Part shown: positions 22,426 to 33,400 of the stretch, one piece after another | How the letters are laid out: each line of letters starts with the position of its first letter | Position numbering within the stretch: position 1 is the first letter of the stretch | Assembly (NCBI GenBank): GCA_958430865.1 | Contig: CAUDNR010001713.1 | Location: forward strand, 44,798-90,507 | Length of the DNA stretch: 45,710 bases | Source of the DNA: Entrophospora sp. SA101 | Taxonomy: Eukaryota > Glomeromycota > Glomeromycetes > Entrophosporales > Entrophosporaceae | Direction: 5' to 3' | Made by a program: the position numbers and the translations under genes | Notes under the pieces: generated by a model | The model's database searches: none | What the model saw: only the letters and a program-made list of their open reading frames with translations | Told to the model about the DNA's origin: nothing

Positions 22426-22682
22426 CAGTCAGGATTATTACCAAATATGGAATTTCCAAATACTGTAAGGATAGACAATCTAGAAATCTTTTAGAAAAAA
22501 ACAAAACAAAAATGATTGGCTAATTTTATGCAGATCTTTTCTTTGAAAAAAATAGATAAATAAAATAAATTAAAAATAATGCTTTTTTATGAAGAAAACG
22601 TGGCGAAGGCTTTATTAAATGGTCATATAACCTCCAAAATTTTATGTATTACGTTTATTTTTAACTGCTTTACAAATCTATC
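22426..22682. other. Left spacer up to the gap
   Basis: An open frame from 22579 (MLFYEENVAKALLNGHITSK) runs into the N gap. It may be the start of a gene lost in the gap, but 35 codons are too few to judge. Confidence 0.25.
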
Positions 22683-23207
22683 NNNNNNNNNNNNNNNNNN
22701 NNNNNNNNNNNNNNNNNNNNNNNNNNNNNNNNNNNNNNNNNNNNNNNNNNNNNNNNNNNNNNNNNNNNNNNNNNNNNNNNNNNNNNNNNNNNNNNNNNNN
22801 NNNNNNNNNNNNNNNNNNNNNNNNNNNNNNNNNNNNNNNNNNNNNNNNNNNNNNNNNNNNNNNNNNNNNNNNNNNNNNNNNNNNNNNNNNNNNNNNNNNN
22901 NNNNNNNNNNNNNNNNNNNNNNNNNNNNNNNNNNNNNNNNNNNNNNNNNNNNNNNNNNNNNNNNNNNNNNNNNNNNNNNNNNNNNNNNNNNNNNNNNNNN
23001 NNNNNNNNNNNNNNNNNNNNNNNNNNNNNNNNNNNNNNNNNNNNNNNNNNNNNNNNNNNNNNNNNNNNNNNNNNNNNNNNNNNNNNNNNNNNNNNNNNNN
23101 NNNNNNNNNNNNNNNNNNNNNNNNNNNNNNNNNNNNNNNNNNNNNNNNNNNNNNNNNNNNNNNNNNNNNNNNNNNNNNNNNNNNNNNNNNNNNNNNNNNN
23201 NNNNNNN
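22683..23207. other. Assembly gap (525 N)
   Basis: This is a run of 525 N bases. The symmetry axis of the inverted repeat (about 22927) falls inside it, so the spacer was never contiguously assembled. The gap size may be an estimate. A reading frame that appears to cross it (22579-23265) is only an effect of N translation. Confidence 1.
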
Positions 23208-23284
23208 TAGGAATGAAATAATTAAATTAAAAGGTATTTACATGATTTCTTTTTCCAAAGATTAATGGTTAAACGAAATCAGAA

Positions 23285-23506
23285 AGAATTGTTATGTGGC
23301 CATATTTTATTTATTATTAATTATGATATATTCTTGTAATAACATTAATCACTTTGCTTAGATCTGGTGGTGTACGATCAGTAAGAATTGTTACATGACC
23401 ATATTTTATCTATTATTAATTATCAAAAGTTCTAGTTGATATATTCTTGCAATAACATTATACTATTAATTATTAATCACTTTTCTTAGAATTGTCACGT
23501 GACAAT
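23285..23506. repeat. Degenerate ~108-bp tandem repeat (2+ copies)
   Basis: Unit 1 (23285-23392) and unit 2 (from 23393) share AAGAATTGTTAYRTGRCC, TATTATTAATTAT, GATATATTCTTG and AATAACATTA in the same order. A third start (AGAATTGTCACGTGAC) lies at about 23488. Differences include an insertion in unit 2. The unit spans an apparent exon/intron junction of the candidate gene described at 23362. Confidence 0.6.
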
Positions 23507-23796
23507 CAAATTAGTTATTATATTATTTATATTATTATGTGATTACTCATTGCTTTAAATCATTAATTTTAATTTTTTCTATATATTTTAGAAAGGGAAC
23601 ATGCAAGCCAGTCTGCAGTAAGATTTCTATTTATTATGCTTTCAATTTTAAAAAAATTTTTTAGTCAATTACAAATTCTGTTCAGAAATATGGAAAACTT
23701 CAACAGAAAATGGGACTGGTGATTAAATCAAAGCTGTCAAATCACAAGGGTGATATACATAACATTATTCCATTTTATCATGTTAGTAACATTTAA
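23362..23796 (+). CDS. Candidate 3' exons of an unknown gene in the right spacer
   Basis: Three exon-like pieces have good splice sites: 23362-23380 (acceptor TTGCTTAG, donor GTAAGA), 23592-23617 (acceptor TATTTTAG, donor GTAAGA) and 23665-23796 (acceptor TTTTTTAG, stop TAA). Joined in frame, the last two read REHASQSA followed by SITNSVQKYGKLQQKMGLVI and KSKLSNHKGD. The composition is protein-like, but no family is recognised. The 5' part would lie in or beyond the N gap, so this may be a gene truncated by the gap. Confidence 0.35.
23491..23506. promoter_or_regulatory. 16-bp perfect palindrome with CACGTG core
   Basis: ATTGTCACGTGACAAT is its own reverse complement. The core CACGTG is the E-box recognised by bHLH factors, and GTCACGTGAC is the extended form bound by Cbf1/Pho4-like proteins in fungi. 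It sits at the third start of the tandem repeat; any regulatory role is speculative. Confidence 0.3.
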
Positions 23797-24453
23797 AGAT
23801 GGGAACCGCAATTAGATGCAATTAAATTTCATATGCTGCAATTAGTTTGAGGAGTCATCTTTAGTAGACCACTTGAAAATTTATTATTTATTAAATTTAG
23901 TCGAATTTTGTCATTTTATTAATAATTATTCAGCAATTATTTAACAATTTATCCGAACTTTATCCATATGAGAGAAGTTCCAGGTTGGTTGAACATCTAT
24001 CTATTACATATATTCTGGACAAACTAGAATTACATTACTGGTTTAAATTTGTGGTATAGATACATCGGGGCTGATAACAGTAAAATTTCTTGCATTTAAA
24101 AATGGCCATTTCAAACCATTTATCATTAATTATCTAAGGCACAAGAAATTGCATAAAAAGTTTTATGATTAAAAAAATTTTTTTTTGAAAATGATTTATT
24201 TTGGAATGCCTTCTTAAAACTGCTGTATTTTTGATTTAGATATATATCTTTAACAGCTAATTCCATTACTTTATTTAACGTACCAAAAACCCGTAAATAA
24301 TAATGAAAGGTTAAAATAAATCGTCTCTATGGTGATAATTAGTTACCATAATTCCCATTAAATATATATATATAAATTATTTTTATTTCTTATAGAATTT
24401 GGTTAGGACAATCATAATTAATAAAAACATTATATGCACGTAAACAATAAAAA
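23797..24453. other. Right spacer, no gene recognised
   Basis: AT-rich unique sequence between the candidate exons and the inner end of the right arm. No coding frame or repeat family is recognised. Confidence 0.4.
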
Positions 24454-24458
24454 TTCTA

Positions 24459-24641
24459 TTACTGTCTTCACTTTTTTCAAGCCAAGAGTAAAACTCGTAA
24501 CCAAATTGGATCAAAATCTTCACATACTTTATTTAATTCTTGTCCGGTTATTTCCTTATTTTTTTGCTTTTGTGTAGTTACTGCCTGTTTGGATCTTTCA
24601 TTACTTTTTTCTTTATTTTCACAAATAACAAACTTATCCAT
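24459..24641 (-). pseudogene. Right-arm counterpart of the truncated short ORF
   Basis: Shares the MDKFVICENKEK start (24641 downward) with the left copy, then departs after NKEIT. KQELNKV becomes GQELNKV, and a +1 base shifts into CEDFDPIWLRVLLLAW and a stop. A second +1 base restores nothing. It has no transposon insertion at the TAA site. It is either an independently decaying copy or sequence noise at a contig end. Confidence 0.3.
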
Positions 24642-25941
24642 TTTTGAATACTTTCAAAAGCTTTAATGTGAATGGAGCAAATAAAAAGATATCTTATATT
24701 TGAAAAAGTTCATCAGAAAAAAATAATGTGAAAAAAAAAGTAATGATTTTTTACATAAGGATTTGTGAACTGGCATTAATATATATAATTTAATATTTTA
24801 TTTGATCCAACTGAATCTTGTACATTAAGCCATAAATTTATAAAAAATTGAGGTTGGATGGTACACATCTCTAAAATTATACTGTGCACAAATAAATTGT
24901 TATGCTCAAAGCACACATTCCACACATAGATTTTAGACACTGTATAGATATATTGTCTTATATTTCTGTTAGTTTTTTTTTCCCATTACAACTTTGTTTA
25001 TTTTCTTCTTTGGGATTTGAAAAATTAATATTCTTTCATGCATTACTTCAAATGATGTTTTATTTTAAGAATATTATATTAGATATAGGTTTATTAAAAA
25101 TAAGTGGAGAACATCATCAATTATATGGTTTTTTTTAATTCTTTAGATAAAAAAACATTGGATAATATATTAAAAATAAAAAATTGTTTTTTTAATGATT
25201 ATATATGAAGTTACATGTCTTATATGGGCGAAGCTTTTACTTTTTGACCATGTTATATGCTAAAATGGGTAAAGGGGAAAAAATGTTGCATGCTTAAAAG
25301 GGCAAACAATTTCAAAATTTTTGGGTAAAGCTCTCTAGAATTTACTAATAGCCTGGATGTTACCTCAATTATAATAATTTAGGGACCTGCTACAGGACCA
25401 TACATATTGCCAAAATTATTTAGCTTTGACTTGATTCATAAAATCTCAGTTTTTAATTGTGTCTGACCCAATTATATGTTTTTCATGACTCAATTAATTG
25501 TGTCAAAAAGTACCTGATTGGGTCAAGTGACCAACCTATTTCTACATGCATATACAGGATCCTGGATAATTATAATAGAGTAGTAGAAAAACCTAACAGT
25601 AAATTTTGAAAACATTATCCATTTTCTTTACCCTATTTTTTCATATGACAAAAGAAAATTTATAATTTTTACCCACTTAGGAATATGACTTCATATAATA
25701 TGATAGATGTATTTCTATATATCAAACCAAATTCCCATCCAATGAATCAAAATAATTAATCTATCCTTAATCTATTCTTAATAATCAGGTAGAATCACTC
25801 TCATGAAGATATATGATAGTGCATCTAAATTAAAATCAAATTTTTCAAGATAAGCAAATAAATTCCAAATACAAGCTCAAGAAGTGTCTGATAAATATAT
25901 GAAAATAACAAAAATATAGTCCAATGGTATAGAAATATTGA

Positions 25942-26047
25942 TGACACACAGACTTGTGTATTAAATGCTGACACATGGTTACAATCAATTCTGACACACA
26001 GAAATCCTAAACTGACACATGGGACTTCTCAAATGCCCAACACACAT
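25942..26047. promoter_or_regulatory. TGTGTCA-type repeat cluster, right-arm copy
   Basis: The mirror of 19807-19912, upstream of the right-arm Atp10 copy. Here it reads as TGACACA/TGACACAT on the plus strand. Confidence 0.35.
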
Positions 26048-26260
26048 GGCTTCAAAAATGGCTAAAATAAAAATAAAAAAGATATATACATACCTATTCA
26101 GCTGAAATTTTAAGTAAAATTTTCACATATATATATATTCCAATAAAAAAAATTATCCCTTATTTTATACTTTGTAAATCATTTCTAAAATTATACTAAT
26201 CATTACCAAACACGATGATGATGATGATGATGTTTGTATAACCTACCTACCAATTGATAG

Positions 26261-27669
26261 ATGAAAATGATAAAGTCCGTAATTAAAACCATCTTATACA
26301 TTGAAAAGCCTTTTAAATTTTCTTATCTTTGCCACAATCATCATCCAAGACATCATTTAACATATTTTGCGTCTATAAAGCAATTTAATAAAGTATCATC
26401 ATCATCATTGTCATCAATTATTGAAGAAAAAAACAATAATGATCCAAATACAACAACTTCAACAGCAACAAATAATAATCCTAGTAATAATAAAACATTG
26501 AAACGATCACCAATAAAAATCATTGGTGTTAAAGAGCCACCAAATTTGGTGCTTGAAGAAACAAAAACTCAAAAAAAAACTTTGCTGGAAGGACTAAAAT
26601 ATAGATTTACAAAAGAAGGAAATCTTGAAAAAAGAAATGAATTGTATGCTTAATAGATAATAATAACAACAACAACAATAATTATTATTTTAGAGAGATT
26701 AATTTTATTTTTTAAATAAATTTGTAGAATCAAAGAATATAAAACTTCATTTTTTAAAGATTTCCATCAATTAAGAACAGAAGGTATTAAATTATGGGAA
26801 GCTAGTACAGAAATTAATAAATCAGAGGTAAATTATACATGATAGAATAATAAATTAATACAAGAATCCTAAATGATTTCCTAATTTTTAAAAAAAGGAT
26901 GCGTTGTATATGCCAAATATCAAAACAAGATCATTGTCAACTTCACAGGTCAACACTACAGAGTTATTAAAAGGTCACATTTCTATGGTTGTCATGTATT
27001 TTAATAGATTTGGACAGGTACACACACAAATAATCAGACTGATATGCATATTTAAATATGTAAATGTTTATATGTCTATTTATATATGTTTATTTATATA
27101 TGTTTATTTGATTTAGGATCAATCAAAAAGTTTCATTAAACCATTCCTTGAAACGTTTTCAAATAACTCCAAAATACAGTATATTGAGGTAATAAAAATC
27201 TTTGTTTTTATTAGATTTTTGCTTTTTAAAAAAAAAAAGTTATTTTATTAAACAAATGGTTTATATATTTTATAAAATAATGAAGGACAGATGAACATTG
27301 AAACAAATATTCTTAAATCATTGATTCTCAAATTATTTATTCCATCAATTCGCAGCCAATATCCAAAATCACATCATGTATGTATCTGTATCTTAATTTT
27401 ATTAATATGTTTATTATCATTACTATAGGAAAAAATCAATCAAATTAATTTTTTCCAAAAAAAAATTTTTGAAGAATAATTATATTTTTGTTTTCCGTAA
27501 TGATCAATCATTATTTGAAGCATTGGAGATAAATAATATATCAAGAGGATATATTTTTTTGGTAGATAAAAATTGTAAGATCAGATGGTCTGCACATGGT
27601 TTTGCAACTGTTTCGGAAATTGAAACCATGAAAAAATTAATAAAAAATCTAGATGAAAATAACAAATAA
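26261..27669 (+). CDS. ATP10: Atp10 ATP synthase assembly factor, right-arm copy
   Basis: The mirror copy of the gene at 18185-19593. Exons: 26261-26643, 26728-26827, 26898-27017, 27117-27188, 27291-27377, 27475-27669. Reading frames match the left copy, so both copies encode the same ~318-residue protein with a likely mitochondrial presequence and the C-terminal GYIFLVDKNCKIRW block. The final acceptor at 27473-27474 (GAAG) keeps phase 0; using the TAG at 27426-27428 instead gives a stop within 15 codons. The upstream sequence carries the same repeat cluster, so both copies should be expressed alike if both exist. Confidence 0.88.
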
Positions 27670-27729
27670 AAATGTAAGAGAATATTTTTATTTTTAATTT
27701 CAATTTTAATGTGAAATAAATATGTTATT

Positions 27730-29831
27730 TTATTTTATTTTCTTTAATTTAGCAATAAAAAAACCAATAGTTTTTCCACCAATATCATTACAATCATCTT
27801 CTTCATTCATCTTCATACTTGCACTAGGATCAAATCTTTGTACCATCATTCTTTGCTCATCACTTAAACCAGCATTCAAAAGGCCTGGTTTACCCAATTT
27901 TATTTCAGGTTCTAATAAAATTAAATTTCCTTTAAAGGTTTGTAATGCCCATGATACAATTTTTTCATTTTCGGATGGATTTATCTATTATGTTCAAGAG
28001 ATGAAAAATATTTATGTTAAAATAAAAAAATTTTATTTTTATTAACGCACACATATATATACCGTGCAAGTTGAATATATTAATGTTCCACCAGGTTTTA
28101 AGAGTGAAAAAGCTGATTCAAATAATTTTTTTTGATAAGCAGGTTGTGTATCTACTAAAGTTGATAATTTTATATGATTAACAGAAAAACTTGGTCTTTG
28201 TCCTATTTATATACAAAATATATAATAAATGTTATTATTTGAAAAAAAGAAAGGTATATATATATATATATATTTATATTTACCAAGATTAGTACAAGGA
28301 GGATCCAACAAAATATGGTCAAAACTTTCTGGAGGGAATCCTTTAATCTTATTATTATTATTATTATCATCATTGCCACTCAACTCCGTCATCAACAACT
28401 TTTCAAAACTAAATTCATCAATATCTTTTTGTTGACAAAGTACTGCTTTTGTGCCATCTAAGCAAAAACACTTTACAAGATTTTCTTTGACTTTACAATC
28501 TTTACAATTTTTTCTAATTTTTTCTAATTTTTTTTCTGACCTATCAATTGCTATAACTAAAGCATCCCTTTGTTCTTCTTTTTGATTATCATTATTACCA
28601 TAGTTGTTGGAGAAAAGATTTGCTATATGAGTTGTTTTGCCACCTGGTGATGCACACATATCTAATACACGTTGATTTGGTTTTAAATTTAATAAATGTC
28701 CAGTTAAAATACTTGGTAGATTTTGTAGAAAAATTAAGGATTTTAAATTTGATAATGATGGTGTACGATAGATTGGTTGTGTCATTAGTACACCTATTCC
28801 TGATATCAATGATGGATCAGTTTGAAATATTTGATCTCGACTCTATACACATGTTAAATTTTTATTAATAAATTTTTAATGATATAGATAAATGTACAGA
28901 TGGATGGATGGATGAATGACAAACCAAAATCATCTTTCCATTTCCAACAAATAATTTTCTACCAGTAAAATTTTTTAAATATCCCCTTAAACATTTACCA
29001 TCTAAATCAACCTTATAACAACAATTATATAAAATAATGTTATATAAAAATAATATAATTCTTTTTTCCATCCAAAAATAAAATTATTTATTTACCATTA
29101 TAGCAACATCTTCATTAGCTTCCACTTTGAATGTTTAAATTTTTTTGTTATTAATTTATTTGGCTAAAAATTTTATTAATTGATTGAAATTAACATCTTT
29201 ACCATTCTGAGCTGCTAAAACTCCTGGCTTATACATAAATTTTTTTTAATTAATATTATACATAAATATATACATACTACACACACATATAAAATGAAAC
29301 TCACTGCAAAAACATCAGCACCACGAAGAATTGAAACACCAGTATGAACATCAACAATAACTTCTTTTTTAAAAGGTTTGATATTATCAAAAGGTCCTCT
29401 AACTGGAACACATAAAACATCAGGAAGAATTGAATGTTTTTTGATTTTCATATTTGACCAATTCTTTTTTTTACATTGCTTTAATTTTTTTTTAGAAAAT
29501 GTACAATAGATATTATTATTACTACTATTAAAAATTACATGTAAGGTAATTTCTTCCTTACCTCGTCAACTATATCTTGAATAATTTTTTGTATTTTATC
29601 TATTGAACTTTGATTTATTACACGAAGATAAGTCATACAAGGTGGTATAGCTAAAGCAGAACATATATCATTCCATTGTTGATTTTCATTGTCATCAATT
29701 TTTTCATTATTATTATTATAATTGTAATAATTTAGAAAATAATTGTTTATTTCTTCTGAAAATTTCACTGGTTTTAATTCATTAACGCTCAAATGTTCTT
29801 GTAAATTATTTTGAGCATAATCTAAAATCAT
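27730..29831 (-). CDS. NSUN6: NSUN6-type tRNA m5C methyltransferase, right-arm copy
   Basis: The mirror copy of 16023-18124. Exons in order on the minus strand: 29831-29562, 29478-29305, 29227-29203, 29124-29096, 29011-28925, 28842-28284, 28202-28063, 27984-27730. All splice sites and the two presumed catalytic cysteines (378 and 427) are retained, and no disabling change is seen. It is convergent with the Atp10 copy at 26261-27669. Confidence 0.9.
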
Positions 29832-30453
29832 AGTATAATTTTCAAGATTAGGATCTTTCTTGTGTTAAATCAGGATAGCTCAAAACATTGTCATGACAAT
29901 GATGAACCCATAATTTTCCCAAAAGAAAAATTATATATATATATAGATAAATCTACATAATTTTTATTTTTCTTCTTTGTACTCTGGAAACTGATTATTG
30001 TAAGTGGATAAAGTATAATATATATATATACATTATTTCCTTGTTTTGTTCACTTCTACACAGATTTTCCTCGATTAATAAAAGAAGTATGGCTCATTAG
30101 CTGGAATTTTCTGATTTAATGTTATTGTTAATTTGACTGAAAGTTTCATACCAATGAGTCAACATTTCTCCTCCTTACCTCCTTTATTTATTATTATTTA
30201 CCTCGTGGGTCATTTTTTTTCGTATAAACAAATAAGTAAACAAAAAACATCGTGGTAGATTGATTAAATTAAAAAAGAAAATTTTTTTTTTAATTTCATT
30301 AAATATATTACAAAAGAATAATAGTATTATAGTTGTATATTTCTATTACATCTAAAACCCATTAACAAACTAAAATACAAATAAAATACAAAAATAATAA
30401 ATAAAAATTGATCAATGGTCCATTCATCTCTATAATCACATATATATATAATA
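29832..30453. other. NSUN6-RasGEF intergenic region, right-arm copy
   Basis: The mirror of 15401-16022, with the same TA runs and T-rich stretches and no additional feature. Confidence 0.5.
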
Positions 30454-33400
30454 TCATATGCTATTATTATTATTGTGATTATTACTAGGTTCAGCTTTTA
30501 AGGATAATGCCATTAACTCTGCTTCTAATTCTGCGCCATCCGATAACGCAATAGAGGCCAAATTACCACTAAATATTGAACCAGCAACAGCATACATACG
30601 CCTTTCTATCACTTCACCTATATGATCTAACGGTGCAACCACATTACTATTACTACTATTACTATTTGAACGATTATGATGATGATGGTGGTGATTGTGA
30701 GATATTGTAGTATTATTGTTGTTACAGTTGCAGTTCGTGATAAATTGTGGTAAACGTGATAATTGATTTGAAAAAGAATAAATTTCCAATGTAGAATTTA
30801 TTATTTTATAAACATTCTTTACCAGTAATCTAAATTTTTCAAAATTTATTAACTGTGTTGTTGTTGATGATGATACGGTATTTAATGACGTATTTGAAGA
30901 AGATAACTTGAGTTCTTGGGTTTCTGATTGATGCTCTTTCGTTGACGTTGATAAATTTGATGGATTTCGTAATTTTACTTCTCGTTGATGACCAAGTGGT
31001 AAATAGGTGGGATTACCTTCCATAATAAATGTTAAATCTTTTAAAAATGTGGCGAAAAATGGCACAACAGGAGACCTATTATTGTTGGCATTTGTTAAAG
31101 CTTTTCGATAATTTTTCATATTTCCAGATGTATCAATTAATTCTTCGATATTTTGTAAATTCAAAATATCCTGATTTGACAATGATTCCCATGTTTTCTC
31201 TAGTCGGCGAACTGGTCGTGAATTTAATGCTAGCGCTATAAACATTGCTGTATGAAAATTGCTCCATTCTCTACAATACTGTTTGTTTATATCGGCGAAT
31301 CAGAATATAATTAACAAAAGTTTTTTTAAAATAAAAATAGATAATGATGATATATACTAACCCTTGCTGCTTCAATGAATTTATGTAAAAGTAACTTTCT
31401 TGCTTTTACAGATTTTAAGCTACAAATTTCATGAGCTATCCAATGACTTAACTAAATATTAATTAATAATTAATTATAAAATATATATATATAAATATCA
31501 ACTTTTTCAAAAAAAAAAAAGCTTATTATTTTACCATGTTAGATCTTCTCGTAAAAGCATCCAATTGACTTTCATATGTTTTTAAATTTACACCACCATT
31601 GTTATCAACACTCGAATTGTCACTAGTACACGAATTGCTGCTACTACCGCCACTTTCAAACGTTTGACGTTTTTTCCACCAAATAGTAATGAAATCAAAG
31701 AATGTAATAGATTTCAAAGCACAATAATCCATCAATGTTAAATATTTTGCTATAGATTTAGGTTCAAATTCTAATAATGGTGAGGAATCATTCAATGTTG
31801 GAATCTGCAGTGGGATTGGAATTGAACAATTTGATGATTTTTTTGTTAAAGGTAATGATGGTATTGTAGTAGTAGACGTTGATGATGTTGATGATGAGGA
31901 CGTTGATAATGAGGACGTTGATAATAAGGATGATGATAAAGAAGAAGAAGGTTCTGATTGCTGCTGCTGCTGCTGCTGTAGCATCGGAGATGATGATTGT
32001 GGATTAAATGATGATGACATTGATAGATTAGAATAACGTTTTGAAAAAAGATTTCTTTGAACTTGTCGTGATTTTTCCATTTCTAAAGCACTTTGAATAT
32101 ATTCAAATTCTTCATGAAATCCACAACTAATATTATTTGTTGTGGTGGTAGTTGAAGTAATTGAAGTAGTAGTTATTGTCTTCATCACATTATCTTTTAA
32201 AAAATCCATTAATCGCTCGTATAATTTATAGTCAATAAGAAAATCCTGTGGTTGTATTGCTACCCATCGTTCAAATACAATCAAAACTCTAAAAGTAGTA
32301 TAAAATAGGTGAATAGATAAATAAATAAATATAATTATTTGATAAAATGAAAAATGAAAAACGCATACTTTTTTTGAATTAATGGGTTTTTATTTTCTGT
32401 GATAAATCGAGCTATCATACTCTCAAGAAAATCTTCTGAAGTGATAAAAAACACATGGCTTAAAACAAAACAATCAATAAATTCGTTATCTAAAATTTAT
32501 AAAGAGAAGAAGAAGAGGAAGATGTTATTTTTAAAAATCATAACCATGATAATATTAGTAATTATATAATATACCTTGTTCATATTCATCAGCCAATCTT
32601 AATAACATTTTCTCAAGGGTACCTGCAAGAACTCGAGGACTATATAAAATCATAATTATCATACAAGCAAATATTTAATAAGATATATTTGCCAACTCGT
32701 TAATTTATCACAACAATTATCTCATAGCTTTTACCTTCCATCCACCAACTCAATAATCAATCCATCTTGTGACGATTCGTAAATTTCTTTAGTTTTTAAT
32801 GATTCAGGCAAAGGCTTGGATGGTTCATCTAAGCTATTTTGATTGTTACAATACTCATTATTAACATTTGAAGGAGATGTTCCCTATTATTACGGTTTCC
32901 CACATCAAAAAAAAAAAAAGATAAAAAAAAGATAAAAAAAAAATAATAAATAAATTATTTATAATGATAATAATAATAATAATAATAATAATAATATCTT
33001 ATTAGTAGTTAATTACCTCATTAGGACGTGTAAATACATTAGAAAATTTGATTAATGTGTTTATACTTGGTTTCTTTTTAATATTACTATTTGAGCTTTT
33101 TTTTATAACCATTTTACGAAACAATTGTTCTCTAAGATTATTATTAGCACCGTCATTATCGTTATCATTGTCATTGTTGCCATTGTTACCATTACTACCA
33201 TTAATATCACTACTATTGTTATTATTAAAATGATGATGATGATGAATGTTTTCAACGATGATATTATTAATATCATCTTTTCCAATAAGATTATCAGTGT
33301 CTGCATTTGTTGTATATACTGAACAGCTTCTACTACAAACTTTTTCATTATTATTACTACCATTATCATTGTTACCACCATTGTTATTACCATTATTTTG

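Noticed and set aside
22579..23265. A 228-codon open frame across the gap
   Set aside because: Almost all of it is N; only about 35 real codons precede the gap and about 18 follow it.
27429..27474. Use of the TAG acceptor at 27426-27428 for the last ATP10 exon
   Set aside because: Frame from there reaches TGA within 15 codons. The GAAG acceptor at 27473-27474 keeps phase and joins directly to the conserved YIFVFRNDQ segment.
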